Origin: Actinomycetes bacterium
GTDB lineage: Bacteria > Actinomycetota > Actinomycetes > Mycobacteriales > Mycobacteriaceae
DNA length: 64,000 bases
Assembly: GCA_023418505.1 (NCBI GenBank)
Contig: JAEZZR010000015.1
Coordinates: 1 to 64,000, forward strand
Direction of reading: 5' to 3'
Positions 34,366 through 43,966 of this stretch are shown here, one piece after another (position 1 is the stretch's first letter; each line of letters starts with the position of its first letter). Under the pieces are notes generated by a model. It had not been told where the DNA came from and searched no databases. It worked only from the letters and a program-made list of their open reading frames with translations. Both the position numbers and the translations under genes were made by a program.

Positions 34366-35439
34366 CTAGTTTTCGCCATCGTTCGGAAGATCGGCGTCGT
34401 TAGCTACACCATCATCGGGCCCACCAGTACCCGGCTGGTTTTTGCGCACGGGCACGAACTGCAAAACTTCGTCGCCTTCCTGGAGGCCACCTTTGATTTC
34501 GATGTACATGCCGTCGGTGACACCCAACTGCACCTTCTGCTTGCGGGGCGCGGCCTGCGGATCGTCCGGGTTTGGAACGTAGACGATGCCCTCGCGGTAG
34601 CGGCCTTCAACAGCGGTGACGGGGACGGTTAGGACATCTTCGTTGGTCTGGCCGCCGATCTTAATTACGGCTGGGAGGCCATCGAAAACAGTTTGATCAG
34701 CAGGAATATCGCAGCGAATCTGTGGGGAGGCGGAACCGGTGGATGGTGTGTTGCTGGTGGATTCGGTGGAGCCAGAGCCTGATGCGGTTGGAGCGCCAGA
34801 GCCGGATTCCACTTTCACCGCATCGCAAAGGAAGGGTGCAGGGCCGTCCTTGATTTCTACCTTGGCGGATTGTGGGTTCTCGCCGATTGCATAAAGCTGG
34901 CTGGGCTTGATCGAAGCGACGGCGTGGAAGCTGGCAGGGGAGATCGAGCCCACGGGTTGGCCCACTTCGATCTGCTGACCTGGCACAATATCCCAGTTAA
35001 TTGTGCCCGAATTTGTCGCGGTGATATTGGCATAGGCCGTTTGGACAGTAATACTTGCATCGTCGCCAGCTGCTGCTGGATCAGAAACCGTCTGCCCTGC
35101 GGAATCGACGTAAGACACACGCTTGACCTGCAAGATCGGCTGGCCGTACCCCACGTAGTCGCCGGAATTGGCATAGACCCAGACGATTTCGCCGCCGGCG
35201 GTGGCTTTAACCGTGGTTGGTTCGTTGCGCACGATGGTGCCGGTGAGCTCCAGGGTGTTGTCGATCGTGCCTTTCGACGCCACCACCGTCGGCGTGATGA
35301 AGTTGCCGGTACCTGCGATGTCTGTGGTGTCTTCCTGATTCGGGAAGAAAGCGATCTTCACCAGTGAAATCGCTAGCAGGCCGAGGAAAACTAGCTTGAG
35401 CACCTGGAATGTAGTTGCTCGGCGTGATTTAGGTTGCAT
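34366..35439 (-). CDS. HlyD/MacA-like periplasmic adaptor subunit
   Basis: Membrane-fusion protein that links the pump to the outer layer. One N-terminal helix (about 12-30 from ATG 35439) is followed by a lipoyl-like half (GGEIVWVYANSGDYVGYGQPILQV), a second half (VPGQQIEVGQPVGSI) and a beta-barrel region ending in GLQEGDEVLQFVP. A Ser/Gly/Thr insert sits near 215-240. ATG 35439 has AAAAGGA upstream; GTG 35484 would add 15 residues. It is the first gene of the operon and divergent from mprF. Confidence 0.85.
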   Translation of the reverse strand: MQPKSRRATTFQVLKLVFLGLLAISLVKIAFFPNQEDTTDIAGTGNFITPTVVASKGTIDNTLELTGTIVRNEPTTVKATAGGEIVWVYANSGDYVGYGQPILQVKRVSYVDSAGQTVSDPAAAGDDASITVQTAYANITATNSGTINWDIVPGQQIEVGQPVGSISPASFHAVASIKPSQLYAIGENPQSAKVEIKDGPAPFLCDAVKVESGSGAPTASGSGSTESTSNTPSTGSASPQIRCDIPADQTVFDGLPAVIKIGGQTNEDVLTVPVTAVEGRYREGIVYVPNPDDPQAAPRKQKVQLGVTDGMYIEIKGGLQEGDEVLQFVPVRKNQPGTGGPDDGVANDADLPNDGEN

Positions 35440-35523
35440 GATGCCAGGCAGTCCTTTTTCGGAGTCTGTGTCTGATTGGGGCACAGGGAGCTGGAAATGA
35501 TTTTGAAGTGTAGCAGGATTAGC

Positions 35524-35550
35524 GGATTAGAAGTTAGGTTTCTCTAATCC
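35524..35550. promoter_or_regulatory. Inverted repeat between the export operon and mprF
   Basis: GGATTAGA (35524-35531) and TCTAATCC (35543-35550) are a perfect 8-bp inverted repeat with an 11-bp spacer. The position between two divergent units suits an operator, but no regulator is identified. Confidence 0.4.
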
Positions 35551-35553
35551 AAT

Positions 35554-35585
35554 GGTGTGGGGTGTAAGGGGTGTGGGGTGTAAGG
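35554..35585. repeat. G-rich 16-bp tandem duplication upstream of mprF
   Basis: GGTGTGGGGTGTAAGG occurs exactly twice in tandem (35554-35569, 35570-35585), followed by more GT-rich sequence to about 35640 that contains gcgtcctggtgt twice. The strand asymmetry could allow a G-quadruplex. Confidence 0.8.
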
Positions 35586-35743
35586 GGCGTGGGTGTGTGC
35601 GTCCTGGTGTTTGCAGGTGCATGCAGGCGCGTCCTGGTGTGACGCAAATTACGGCTGGGTTTAACGGTTTTCTTGGTAAATCCTTAGGTGGGAGTTGGGT
35701 TTATGAAAACGATTCTCAGCAAGTGGGGCTACGTTACTGAATT

Positions 35744-38359
35744 ATGGAAGATGTAACGGAAAACCGGGGGTTGGTGCCGGGAAGTCGCGGCGGGGCGTTG
35801 GGAGCTCGCGGCGGATCATCTCTGGTGCGAGCCCTGCGCGCCAAGCTCCCCAGCGGGTTCCCCTGGCGGCGGGTGCTGTCTTACACGCTGATCGCGCTGG
35901 TTGCGGTGGTAGTGATCATTCAGCTGAAGAATCTGGATTACACCGAGTATAAGCAGCAGCTCACGGCGATTTCCCCGTTGCAGCGGGTATTGGTGTTGGC
36001 GGTCGGCGTGGTGGCTTTCAGTGCTGGCATTGTGTACGACATCCTGTTCGCCCGCTTTTTCGCGCTGCCGATCCGGCTGCGTGATGTTGTCCGCACGTCG
36101 TTCGTCGCGCAGTCCTTCAATAACTTCGTGAATATCGGAGGGCTGGCGGGTATCAAGTTCCGCGAGACGATGCTGAGGCGCAATAGTGCGGAAACTACGC
36201 AAGCGTTCCGGCTTTCGATGGCGGTGTGGGGCTCCACGTTGTTGGGGCTGTCGGCACTAACGCTGCCAAGTTTGCTGGTGATTTCTTTCGCTGCCGACGG
36301 ACATGCCAGCCGTTTGGCCTGGATAGTAATCATTTTTGCGTTCTATGTGCCGGTCTATTTCGCATTGGGCAAGGTAACGATCCCTTGGTTGACGAAGAAG
36401 CTCGAAGCATCGATGGCTAGCTCGGCGACGATCTCAAGCTTGTCGATCCGGCAGCGCGGCATTGTGCTGGGCGCGTCGATCTTCGATTGGGCCGTTGCTG
36501 GCGCGTATTTCGTGTTTGTGGCGCTGACGGTTGCCGCGGGCGATTTTGGCGGCGTGAATCCGTGGGCGATTGCGGCGGTGTTCTTTATTGCTGCCGGGGT
36601 AGGTGTGCTGTCGTTTTTGCCTGGTGGTATCGGTTCGTTTGATGCGACGGCGTTGGCGCTGCTGGCGGCGATTGGGTATCCGGCGTCGTCAGGCTTGGCG
36701 GTGTTGGTGCTGTTCCGGTTGGGTTTTTACCTGCTGCCGTGGTTGCTGGGGTGCGTGGTTGCGGTCGTGGATTGGGCAGGCTCGATGCCGAGCTGGGTTG
36801 CTACGGCGGTGGCGAAGTTCTGCGCGATTTATATGGCGCTGGCGGGGTTGGCGTTGGTGGTGGCGTCGGCGACACCAACGTTGGAGCAGCGTGCGATGTT
36901 CTTCGGATCGTTTTTGCCAAATAGCGCGTTTCATTTGTCGCGGGTGGTGACGGCACTTTGCGGCGTCGCACTCATCGTTTTAGGGCGCGGATTGTTGCAG
37001 CGCAGCCGGCGCATGTACCAGGTTGCGGTGGTTGTGCTCCCGGTGGGCGCGATTTTCGCGTACTACGTCGAAGAGATGCTGCTTTTGCTCGCTGTCTGGG
37101 GTTTGCTGATTGCGTGCCGGCGCGTTTTCGACCGTCCGGCGCGAATGCCGGAGCGGCGCGACATTGTTATTAATTTCTCGCTGGCGACGATTGTGGTGCT
37201 CGCGTATGCAGCTATTTTCCGCGCCACGCACGGGGTTGATCCATTTGCGGTGCGCTCCGAAATTTCCGAGCCGTGGGCAAATTACGCGCTGCCGACGACG
37301 GCCGTATTCATCGTGGCGGTTTACGCAATTACCGCGGTGATTACTTTTTCGCGGAATCGGCGGTTGATATTCGAACCTGTCGATGACGCCGAGGTGGAGC
37401 GTTTTGCCGAGTTTCTTGAGAAGCATCCCGGTAACGAATACACGCATTTGTTTTTTATGCGGGATAAGAATGTGTTTTATAACCAGGCGGGCACTGTTGC
37501 GATTCAATACCGCCCGCAGGGCAAGTACTTGTTGGTGTTGGGTGATCCTGCGGGGCAGCGGGATGACTTCGAAGTAGCTATCGACGAATTTGTGGAATTC
37601 GCCATCGAAAACTCGATGCGGGTGGCGTTTTACCAGGTGGATGCGAAGAATCTGGGGCTGTACGCGGATCAAGGTTTTACGTTTTTGAAGCTGGGTGAAT
37701 CCGCGATGGTTGATCTGAAAAATTTCTCGCTGGCTGGCAAGAGCAATAAGCCGTTGCGGCGGGCGTTGGCATCGGCGGAGAAGAAGGGCGTGAGCTTCGA
37801 AATCATTGAGCCGCCGTTTACGGCTGAGCTGCTTGGGGAGTTGCGCGAGATTTCCGATGAGTGGTTGGGATCGCGCAACGAGATGCATTACTCGCTGGGC
37901 GCTTTCGACGACGATTATGTGCAGCGCGCGCCAGTAGCAGTGCTGCGAAATAGTGATGCTGAGATTATTGCTTTCGCCACCATCATGCCGGTTGCTGGGA
38001 CGGCCACAATTTCTATTGATCTGATGCGGCATTCTCCGTCGAAAAGCGAGGGCGAAGAAATGTTGCTAGTCATCTTGAACACGATGCAGTGGGCGAGGGA
38101 GCAAGGCTATGCGGAATTCAACTTAGGGATGGCGCCGCTGGCGAACGTGGGTACGAAGCGGTATTCGCCGAATAAAGAAAAGCTGGTTAGCGCGGTATAT
38201 AGGTATGGCAATCGGGTGTATTCATTTACTGGGTTGCGGCAATTCAAGCAGAAATTCCATCCGGCGTGGCGCTCGTCCTATCTGATTTATCAGGGCAGCA
38301 CGGATCTGCCGGAGACGCTGCTGGGGTTGGTAGAGGTGGTGCGGGGGAAGCGGGACTAG
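35744..38359 (+). CDS. mprF: MprF-like lysylphosphatidylglycerol synthase/flippase
   Basis: Adds lysine (or another amino acid) from its tRNA to phosphatidylglycerol and flips the product, lowering surface charge and giving resistance to cationic peptides. It has 871 residues, close to S. aureus MprF. About 14 helices span 48-540, with the flippase signature FLPGGIGSFDATAL. The DUF2156 synthase half (about 545-865) includes YTHLFFMRDKNVFYNQAG, KYLLVLGDPAG and AEFNLGMAPLANVG. The start is ATG 35744; the first ~40 residues are Gly/Arg-rich. Whether lysine or alanine is used cannot be read from the sequence. Confidence 0.93.
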   Translation: MEDVTENRGLVPGSRGGALGARGGSSLVRALRAKLPSGFPWRRVLSYTLIALVAVVVIIQLKNLDYTEYKQQLTAISPLQRVLVLAVGVVAFSAGIVYDILFARFFALPIRLRDVVRTSFVAQSFNNFVNIGGLAGIKFRETMLRRNSAETTQAFRLSMAVWGSTLLGLSALTLPSLLVISFAADGHASRLAWIVIIFAFYVPVYFALGKVTIPWLTKKLEASMASSATISSLSIRQRGIVLGASIFDWAVAGAYFVFVALTVAAGDFGGVNPWAIAAVFFIAAGVGVLSFLPGGIGSFDATALALLAAIGYPASSGLAVLVLFRLGFYLLPWLLGCVVAVVDWAGSMPSWVATAVAKFCAIYMALAGLALVVASATPTLEQRAMFFGSFLPNSAFHLSRVVTALCGVALIVLGRGLLQRSRRMYQVAVVVLPVGAIFAYYVEEMLLLLAVWGLLIACRRVFDRPARMPERRDIVINFSLATIVVLAYAAIFRATHGVDPFAVRSEISEPWANYALPTTAVFIVAVYAITAVITFSRNRRLIFEPVDDAEVERFAEFLEKHPGNEYTHLFFMRDKNVFYNQAGTVAIQYRPQGKYLLVLGDPAGQRDDFEVAIDEFVEFAIENSMRVAFYQVDAKNLGLYADQGFTFLKLGESAMVDLKNFSLAGKSNKPLRRALASAEKKGVSFEIIEPPFTAELLGELREISDEWLGSRNEMHYSLGAFDDDYVQRAPVAVLRNSDAEIIAFATIMPVAGTATISIDLMRHSPSKSEGEEMLLVILNTMQWAREQGYAEFNLGMAPLANVGTKRYSPNKEKLVSAVYRYGNRVYSFTGLRQFKQKFHPAWRSSYLIYQGSTDLPETLLGLVEVVRGKRD

Positions 38360-38381
38360 GGGCGTGGAGCTGTGGGGAGTG

Positions 38382-38425
38382 GGGAGGTTGGGAGGTTTGG
38401 AGGTCGGGAGGTTGGGATTTTTTTT
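38382..38425. repeat. 8-bp G-rich tandem repeat with T8 run after mprF
   Basis: GGGAGGTT at 38382, 38390 and 38406, with TGGAGGTC at 38398, makes four 8-bp units. These are followed by GGGA and eight T (38418-38425). On the plus strand there are enough G runs for a G-quadruplex, and with the T run it may end mprF transcription in an unusual way. Confidence 0.75.
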
Positions 38426-38523
38426 CGCATCCCCGCCTGGTTCGAAAATTTGTGCTAATCCGCGAAAAGTTTGATCCGCGGGGTTGTCTATTCTGACTTA
38501 TGTATCTAGAGGGGAGGGAAGTC

Positions 38524-40235
38524 ATGAGAAGCAACCCAGAAGCCGCGGTGGCAGTGGAAGCTCCGGGGGCGTCGGCGATGCTGCAGGCGCTGCTGGAGGT
38601 CGGTGACGACGCTGCTTCTCGTCGTCAGCTTTTCTCCTTCGGTGATGCCGGTCTGATTCGCGAGGTTCTGGGCATCGGTGAGGAATCAGAGACGGGCGCC
38701 GAGGAACGGATCACGCTGGCGTGCAAGGCGCTCGAGCAGCTGATGCCGTTGGTGATTGACGGGTGGGAGCAGTGTGCGCCGGAGGTGCGCGAGCGTAATT
38801 ACCTGCGGCTCGAATCGGTCCGTAAGCAGTTGACGCAGGTGGATGCGGAATTTTTCGAAGCTCACGACGCAGATCTGCCGCGTGGGGCTCAGATTCGTCC
38901 CGCCTATGTGGCGGAGCTGCTCCACATCACCCGTGGTGAGGCGCGCAACCGGTTGCGGGTGACTGAGTGTTTGGCGCAATCGCAGCAGGCGAATAGTGCG
39001 GATCCGGCGTGTGCTGGGGATGCGGCGTGCGCTGGGGACGCGCTGGGTGAGGAAGAGGTGACGCAGGCTACGAACCTCATGATGCCGCAGGTGTCGAAGT
39101 ACGTGCGGTCTGGCTTCATCGGTGGTGATGCTGTTGCTGCATTGCACCGGGCGATTAAGAGGTTGCCAAGCGAGCATCACCAGACGATCGCCGATGCCAC
39201 TGACCAATTCCTTTCGACGAAAATGCCCTGGTTGCAGCCGGATGACCTGCCGGAGGTGCCTCGCGGCATGATGCTGGAGCTTGGTCTCAGCGAGGTCTAT
39301 ACGGATGAAGATCGGCAGGCGAAGCGTTTCGTGCACGTCGCCAAGCAAAATATCGATGGGATGAGCAAGCTCACCGGCATGCTCACGCCTACGCATGCGG
39401 CGACGCTGCGACGGTTGTTTGCTGATCACGGGGGCCGGGTGATTTGCTTGCCGACGACGATGGCGAGGATCAACGCGATGCCGGACAGCGAGCCCACGAT
39501 GCCCTAGAGGCTGCGATTCACGCCGGGTTCGGCCGCGGAAATGTGGAAGCTGGTAGTGCGGGGGCGGTAAAGCTGCGTCCGGCGCGGGGAACCACCACGA
39601 TTGTGGCGACAGTATCTTTGGATGATCTGCTGGCCAAGCGCGGTTTTGGTGTGACCGACGCAGGGGTAGCGGTGCCGACATCCGATTTGGTGGAGCAGTG
39701 CGACTGCCGGAATCTGTTCATCCAATCGATGAATCTGGAGAATCGCACCATTAACTTCGGGCGTTCCCGGCGGCACGGTTCGCTAGATCAGTATTTGGCT
39801 TTGTTTGCGGAAGAGGGGATGACCTCGGCGCCGGGCGGCTATGGAGCGGCCGCCGTGTGCGACGTGCACCATATCTTGGCGTGGCGCCACGGTGGGGAGA
39901 CAGATCTGGACAATCTGACCTTGGTTGATCGCCGGATGCACCGTCGTGTCGATGATTCCCGCTCGAATCCGCACCGGTGGCATACTCTGCGGAAAGATGA
40001 GGTTGTTGCAGACAGTATTGCTGAAGGTGGTGCTGCTACAGAAGATGGTACTAGCGGGGCGCGAGTTGCCTGGGTACCACCGGCTCACCGCGATCCGCTG
40101 CAACGCCCGCGGGTGGGTGAACATCCAGAATCGTGGCTGCTGCCGACCAAGCGTGGCAGAGTATTGAAAAAGCTGCGGAAGCAGGAAGCTCCGCAGCAGT
40201 TGGACGAAGGATCTGCGGCCGACGAACCGCCGTAA
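38524..40235 (+). pseudogene. DUF222/13E12-type HNH endonuclease, split by a frameshift
   Basis: The DUF222 half (from ATG 38524, with GGGGAGGGA upstream) runs in one frame to a stop at 39507. The continuation (ADDDGEDQRDAGQRAHDALEAA, then the HNH motif CDVHHILAWRHGGETDLDNLT) lies in another frame from about 39440 to 40235. A single-base change near 39430-39450 would join the two into one ~570-residue protein. These proteins are multi-copy and common in actinobacteria. Their role is unclear; HNH nuclease activity is assumed. An 18-bp duplication lies at 39004-39039. A sequencing error cannot be excluded. Confidence 0.85.
39004..39039 (+). repeat. 18-bp tandem duplication in the DUF222/HNH pseudogene
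   Basis: CCGGCGTGTGCTGGGGAT (39004-39021) is followed by a near-copy (39022-39039), in frame. Confidence 0.75.
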
Positions 40236-40273
40236 TTCGTCGCCAGCAAACTCGCGACTTACGCGAACATCTT

Positions 40274-40795
40274 TTAGGCGAAATTCTTCACGATCGCGGC
40301 GTTGAATGCCTCGAGGTCATCTGGGGTCCGTGAAGAAATGATGTTGGCGTCGGTGACTACTTCTTCATCAACCCACTTCGCGCCGGCGTTGATGAGGTCG
40401 GTCTTGATGCTCTTGTAAGAGGTCAAGGTCTTTCCTTGGATGGCATCTGCGTCGGTGAGAATCCATCCGCCGTGGCAAATCACGCCGATTGGCTTATTGG
40501 CTTCGTTGATAGCTTTAACCAAGGCGACGGCGTTTTCGTCGGTGCGGATATGATCCGAGTTCGACGTGCCACCAGGCAGGATAAGTGCGTCGTAGTTGCT
40601 GGCGTCAGCTTCGGCCGAGGTCAGATCGACGGAAACCTCCGTGCCGTTTTTGCCTGCAATCGTTCCCGCTTCGGTGGAAACAATATGCACTGTGGCGCCA
40701 GCTTCCTTAACCGCTTCAACCGGGCTAGTTAATTCGGAATCCTCAAATCCGTCGGTTGCCAGGACTAGTACGGTGCGACCTTCTAGGTTGCTCAT
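40274..40795 (-). CDS. DJ-1/PfpI family protein
   Basis: A 173-residue class I glutamine amidotransferase-like fold of the PfpI/YhbO/YajL type. The nucleophile is C107 in VICHGGWIL, with E18 in FEDSEL as the usual partner, and LILPGGTSN before them. Members are linked to repair of glyoxal-modified protein or DNA, or to peptidase or chaperone activity; the exact activity cannot be told. ATG 40795 has GGAGAA upstream on the minus strand. It stands alone between the HNH pseudogene and a divergent gene. Confidence 0.92.
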   Translation of the reverse strand: MSNLEGRTVLVLATDGFEDSELTSPVEAVKEAGATVHIVSTEAGTIAGKNGTEVSVDLTSAEADASNYDALILPGGTSNSDHIRTDENAVALVKAINEANKPIGVICHGGWILTDADAIQGKTLTSYKSIKTDLINAGAKWVDEEVVTDANIISSRTPDDLEAFNAAIVKNFA

Positions 40796-41042
40796 CTTGT
40801 TCTCCTCAAACGTTTTTCTAAGAGCTTCTGTATTTATCTAACTCGGCAACCTGCTCGAGAATTCCAACGGGAACTCCAAACTCCAACGCGAATTCCGGTT
40901 CGAATTCGAGCCGTCACTCTCGCAGGCAGCCTTAGCGCCACCCTAACGAAAAGTGCCGGGTCGCGTTGATCCGTGCTTTTCGGTGACTGCTCCTATAGGG
41001 CTCGTCCTGTTAGCCGATTCTCGCCCGAGTAACATCGTGGCA

Positions 41043-42746
41043 ATGCGAGAGCAATCGCCTCACCAATCTCTTCGGAACGCGCCAGCAACCCCGGATAACC
41101 CAGCACACCCCGATCCAACGCATCACGAGCCGCACCCCACCCAGTTACGCATCGCCATTATCGGCGGCGGTCCGCGCGGTTTGTGGGCCTGCGAGGAGCT
41201 GTTCGCCCTCGCCCGCGCTACCAACCGCCCGATCGACGTCACCGTTTTCAACGACGGCGACATCGAATCCGGCGTGGGCGCCACGGGTGCTTACGATCCG
41301 CATCAGCCGGAGCAGTGGTTGCTAAACGTTGAGTCGTCAACCGTCGCAACCGCGATGGGCACTTTCGACGAGTGGCGTCGTCAGCGCGGTGAAAAATCCC
41401 AGCCTGGCAGCTCTAAGCTCAATCAATTTCCACCGCGCAAACTGGTGGGGGAGTTCTTGTCGCAATCGTGGCATGCCCTGTTTCACAACCTCCCAACGGG
41501 CAGCTCTTTGCAGTGGCGCACAGAGACCGTCGAGGCAGTTTCGCCCCAAACGCCGCCGTCCCAAAGGAAAGCGTCGCCAACTCCGCAGCTCAATTCTCGC
41601 TGGCAGGTTGATGGTGAGCCTTACGACGAGGTCCTACTGGTCACCGGCCACGCGCCACGCGATGGTGGCCAGCCCGGCTTTGGTGTCTACCCACCGCAGA
41701 ATGTCATGAACATTGCCCCGGAATCGTCCGTCCTCGTTCGTGGCGCCGCGCTCACCTTTATCGATCTGATTCGCGTCTGCCCTGCGCGCCGGTTTGTTCC
41801 CGTGACTCGGTCGGGCAGGTTCATGGAGGTCAAGCCAAACACTGTTCCCATCGCAACCGACGACATCATCCGCCCCGCCGAGCGACGAATCCGCAACGCC
41901 GCAGACATGGAAGAGTTCCAGACGATCGTCGCTGAAGCGGCCCGCGCGATCGTGCTGCGGGCGCGTCAAGCTGCGCCTGGAGCTGCCACACGCCAAGAAG
42001 AGCCCGCAGGCACCACCTCCACCACCTCCACTTCCACCACCGAGGCCCTCGACCGCCAGATCAGTGCCGTCTTATCCGGCGAAGATTTAGCCGGCGACCC
42101 CGTAGCCGACTTGCGCGCATCCTTCGAAGTCGCAACCGGCAAGCGGGAGCCCTCGGCAGCTTGGGGTCTGGGAATCACCTGGCGAGCCTTGCATGGCGCC
42201 ATCGTCGATCGCGCCTCCTATGGGCGCGCCGATTCGTTGGAGGGGTTCGCCGATCTGGAGAAGACGCTGCAGCGCGTCGCGTTCGGCCCGCCGCCTGATA
42301 GCGCCGCGGACGTGTTGCGGGGCATCGACTCCGGCCGAATCGACCTCTCTCATTTCACCGAGTCTGCCCGCGATCTGAGGGACGTGGCGCGCGATGCAGC
42401 TTGCGACGTCATCGTCGACGCTGTGCTTTCACCCGGAGGGGTGGTTCCCGGCACCCTCGAGGCTTATTTGGTGGAGCGCAACTGGGCTCGTACTCGGCCG
42501 GGGACGAATGGGCTCGATGTTTCCCGCGACGGTTTCGTGCTGCACCCCGGCGGCGCCGATGCCTACCACCACCTAGCGGCAATTGGGCGCGTCACCGATG
42601 GAGTCGTCTACGGCAACGACATGATCACCCGCCAATTCCACGACATCATCCCACGGTGGGCGGCGGCGGTTTTCGGGCGCACCAACCCCGGAACCAACCC
42701 AGGCACCAACCCCACCCCCAGCACCCCACCCACCCCTCCTACATAA
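41043..42746 (+). CDS. FAD/NAD(P)-binding protein (NAD_binding_9-like)
   Basis: A ~567-residue protein whose dinucleotide fold opens with IAIIGGGPRGLWACEELFAL (about residue 34). It continues with LLNVESSTVATAMGTFDEW and LLVTGHA, typical of the FAD-NAD(P)-binding family found in actinobacteria. The substrate is unknown. A Thr/Ser insert (about 320-345) and a NPGT/Pro-rich tail are present. ATG 41043 is used; GTG 40953 would add 30 residues with poor coding character. Upstream 40796-41042 holds no gene I can support. The next gene is a secreted protein in the same direction. Confidence 0.8.
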   Translation: MREQSPHQSLRNAPATPDNPAHPDPTHHEPHPTQLRIAIIGGGPRGLWACEELFALARATNRPIDVTVFNDGDIESGVGATGAYDPHQPEQWLLNVESSTVATAMGTFDEWRRQRGEKSQPGSSKLNQFPPRKLVGEFLSQSWHALFHNLPTGSSLQWRTETVEAVSPQTPPSQRKASPTPQLNSRWQVDGEPYDEVLLVTGHAPRDGGQPGFGVYPPQNVMNIAPESSVLVRGAALTFIDLIRVCPARRFVPVTRSGRFMEVKPNTVPIATDDIIRPAERRIRNAADMEEFQTIVAEAARAIVLRARQAAPGAATRQEEPAGTTSTTSTSTTEALDRQISAVLSGEDLAGDPVADLRASFEVATGKREPSAAWGLGITWRALHGAIVDRASYGRADSLEGFADLEKTLQRVAFGPPPDSAADVLRGIDSGRIDLSHFTESARDLRDVARDAACDVIVDAVLSPGGVVPGTLEAYLVERNWARTRPGTNGLDVSRDGFVLHPGGADAYHHLAAIGRVTDGVVYGNDMITRQFHDIIPRWAAAVFGRTNPGTNPGTNPTPSTPPTPPT

Positions 42747-42808
42747 AATCCAGCAAATAGTGGGTGGCAAAGCTGAGCGTTACCGAATCTAAATGCTACT
42801 CTGAGAGT

Positions 42809-43951
42809 ATGCTTAAGAAATTCGCTGCGCACCGCTCTCACCAGCGGGTTAGTGCGCCTACTCGTTCTCGCCGCGTGGTGGCTGTGGTAGCGTCGGTAGC
42901 TACGTTGTCGTCGTCAGCGATTATTGCCGGCGCTCCTGCCGCGGTTGCTTCGCCTACGATCCCGGATAATGTGCCGAACATTGTGCGTCCGTTTGCTCCG
43001 GAGGTGGAGGAGAATCCGCAGATTTATGTCACCTTGGAGGATGGTTCGCCGGTAACCGCGCCGGTACACCGTGGTGACGTGCTCCTCGTGCACGGCTCCG
43101 GCTTCGATCCGAACGCCAACCGCGGCGGCTTCCCGTTGCCGGTTCCTGCGGGTGTGCCGAACGGTGTTTATGTGTTGTACTCGGGTTTCCCTGATCATTG
43201 GAAGCCAAGCGAGGGCGCTGATCCCGCAACCCGCCTGCACCCGCATGATCGTATGGCGTGGGTGATGCCTCCGAAGACCCTGGATTACGTGCCCGGCACC
43301 GTAACCAATATGCAGCGTTCGCTGGCTCGCGTCGCCCAGCCGATGGACGGCGATGGCAATTTCGTCGCGCGCATTGTGGTCGATCCGCCGGAGAACACCC
43401 CTGGCGATAATTTCGGCGTCTACACCTACGCGGCGGCGGGTTCGGTCAATGCTGCCGAGGAGCTCTACGTCCCGATTCCGTTCAGCCCGGAGCCTGGCCC
43501 GAATACGCCTCCGGCGTCGTCGCCGGATTTGGTCTTTGAGGTCGCGACATTGGAGAAGGCTTTCGACGCGCTCGGCGGAGGCGTCAAAGCTAAGCAGGGT
43601 GCTACGGCGCTTGACGACGGGCGGCTGGCCTTTTCCTACGATGGCGAAGAGGCCGTCACGGATGGCTCTTTGGTTTACTCGCGCGCGAAGTACCGTGGCG
43701 TGGCCAATATGACGGCGCGATTCGGCCTAGTGGACATTGTGGTTAAGGATCCTTGGATGGAATTCCACCGCGCAGGCTACGGCAGCTACGACCAGGATGT
43801 TGCTGTGATCACCGCGCTGGTCTCTCGCTCCTACGATGTGGGGCCGGATGAGCTGGTGCGCGTACCAATCGCCGTGGTGAATCCTCTGGAGGATGCAACG
43901 CAGCCAGGCACGCTGAACACTACTGTCGGCCCAATCCAGCGGGTGAAGTAG
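42809..43951 (+). CDS. Secreted protein of unknown function, possibly with an Htaa-like C-terminal region
   Basis: A 380-residue protein with a twin-basic N-terminus and a signal peptide whose cleavage site fits APAAVASP (about 50). The first half has an Ig-like feel (GDVLLVHGSGFDPNA, GVYVLYSGFPDHWKP). The last ~130 residues (DGRLAFSYDGEEAVTDGS then DIVVKDPWMEF) resemble the end of Htaa haem-binding domains, but only weakly. There is no C-terminal anchor. ATG 42809 was chosen over an upstream frame opening at 42764 because it gives a proper signal peptide. Confidence 0.75.
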   Translation: MLKKFAAHRSHQRVSAPTRSRRVVAVVASVATLSSSAIIAGAPAAVASPTIPDNVPNIVRPFAPEVEENPQIYVTLEDGSPVTAPVHRGDVLLVHGSGFDPNANRGGFPLPVPAGVPNGVYVLYSGFPDHWKPSEGADPATRLHPHDRMAWVMPPKTLDYVPGTVTNMQRSLARVAQPMDGDGNFVARIVVDPPENTPGDNFGVYTYAAAGSVNAAEELYVPIPFSPEPGPNTPPASSPDLVFEVATLEKAFDALGGGVKAKQGATALDDGRLAFSYDGEEAVTDGSLVYSRAKYRGVANMTARFGLVDIVVKDPWMEFHRAGYGSYDQDVAVITALVSRSYDVGPDELVRVPIAVVNPLEDATQPGTLNTTVGPIQRVK

Positions 43952-43966
43952 GGAAGCAACCCCGAT

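Noticed and set aside
36980..38032. Open frame antisense to mprF
   Set aside because: No recognisable motif, and it lies fully inside the conserved DUF2156 half of mprF.
40953..41042. Longer start for the FAD/NAD(P)-binding protein
   Set aside because: The extra 30 residues are not family-like and no ribosome site precedes GTG 40953.
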